Assembly (NCBI GenBank): GCA_003167305.1
Contig: PMTP01000207.1
Span: 1-14,023 of the forward strand
Length of the DNA stretch: 14,023 bases
Direction: 5' to 3'
From: Acidobacteriaceae bacterium
Lineage (GTDB): Bacteria > Acidobacteriota > Terriglobia > Terriglobales > Acidobacteriaceae
The notes beneath the pieces were generated by a model. That model did not search any database and was not told the origin of the DNA. It saw only the letters and a list, made by a program, of their open reading frames with translations. Positions 13,872 to 14,023 of this stretch are shown here, in pieces. A program made the position numbers and the translations under genes. Numbering within the stretch: position 1 is the stretch's first letter; each line of letters opens with the position of its first letter.

Positions 13872-14023
13872 ATGACCGACTTCCTGCCAGTAGACGAACA
13901 GATGGACCTGCTCCAGAAGGGCGCGGCGGAGATTATCCGCGTCGCCGACCTGCGTGAGCGCCTTGAAGAGAGCCGCAAGACCGGACGCCCGCTGCGCGTC
14001 AAGGCCGGCTTCGACCCCACCGC
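13872..14023 (+). CDS. tyrS: tyrosyl-tRNA synthetase, N-terminal fragment
   Basis: The frame from the ATG at 13872 runs off the right edge after 50 codons. The visible part reads as the start of a bacterial TyrS of the TyrZ-like class. A helix with EQMDLLQKGAAEIIRV (9-24) is followed by RLEESRKTGRPLRVKAGFDPT (30-50), where LRVKAGFDPTA immediately precedes the HIGH-type PDLHLGH motif, which would fall just outside. The enzyme charges tRNA-Tyr with tyrosine in the cytoplasm. The family is recognised from a short but characteristic stretch; the catalytic KMSKS loop and S4 domain cannot be seen. There is no T-box-like leader: the gap from the preceding gene is only 111 bp. Confidence 0.88.
   Translation, partial: MTDFLPVDEQMDLLQKGAAEIIRVADLRERLEESRKTGRPLRVKAGFDPT

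Noticed and set aside
13487..14020. Minus-strand frame of 177 codons at the right end
   Set aside because: It runs opposite both tyrS and the small secreted gene; both plus-strand products are better supported (TyrS residues, signal peptide).

Overview
The window looks like ordinary chromosome from an Acidobacteriota species, most likely class Terriglobia. The lineage call is inference. It rests on a VWFA-related protein of the acidobacterial secreted type (TIGR03436-like), GC-rich codons in most genes, and a short hairpin repeat array between two convergent genes of a kind I associate with this group. There is no integrase, transposase, phage gene, CRISPR array, rRNA or tRNA, and no obvious defence or biosynthetic cluster.

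Layout. Positions 1-7900 are entirely minus strand. In the direction of transcription this block holds an ArsB-type arsenite permease (7900-6620), a NiCoT nickel/cobalt permease (6490-5423), an outer-membrane beta-barrel protein (5243-4569), a secreted LolA-like protein (4511-3786), a possible tiny ORF without an AUG start (about 3772-3671), a small membrane protein (3608-3237) overlapping a LOG-family nucleotide hydrolase (3244-2165), an orphan exported protein (1981-1076) and the first 258 codons of a PHP-domain protein (776 to the left edge). A 333-bp divergent intergenic region (7901-8233) holds an imperfect palindrome. From there the plus strand carries a DHA2/EmrB-type MFS exporter (8234-9859), a Bax-inhibitor-1/YccA membrane protein (9981-10751) and the VWFA-related protein (10867-11817). 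Three hairpin repeats (11841-12000) separate it from the convergent alaC aminotransferase (13202-12027, minus). A small cysteine-containing secreted protein (13332-13760, plus) and the start of tyrS (13872 to the right edge) close the window.

How the genes relate. Only loose themes are visible: metal and toxicant transport (nickel/cobalt uptake, arsenite efflux, multidrug efflux), an envelope group (beta-barrel and LolA-like periplasmic protein) and the overlapping membrane-protein/LOG pair. No dedicated regulator is encoded beside any transporter. AlaC and TyrS are core metabolism and translation.

The points most worth a second look are not canonical genes. They are the three tandem hairpin repeats with structure-preserving sequence differences (11841-12000), a four-copy 7-bp tandem repeat inside the 5' coding end of the LOG gene, a small ORF placed directly behind the LolA-like stop codon, and probable leaderless or near-leaderless starts at alaC, the small secreted gene and tyrS. 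I did not find a convincing new multi-gene system.
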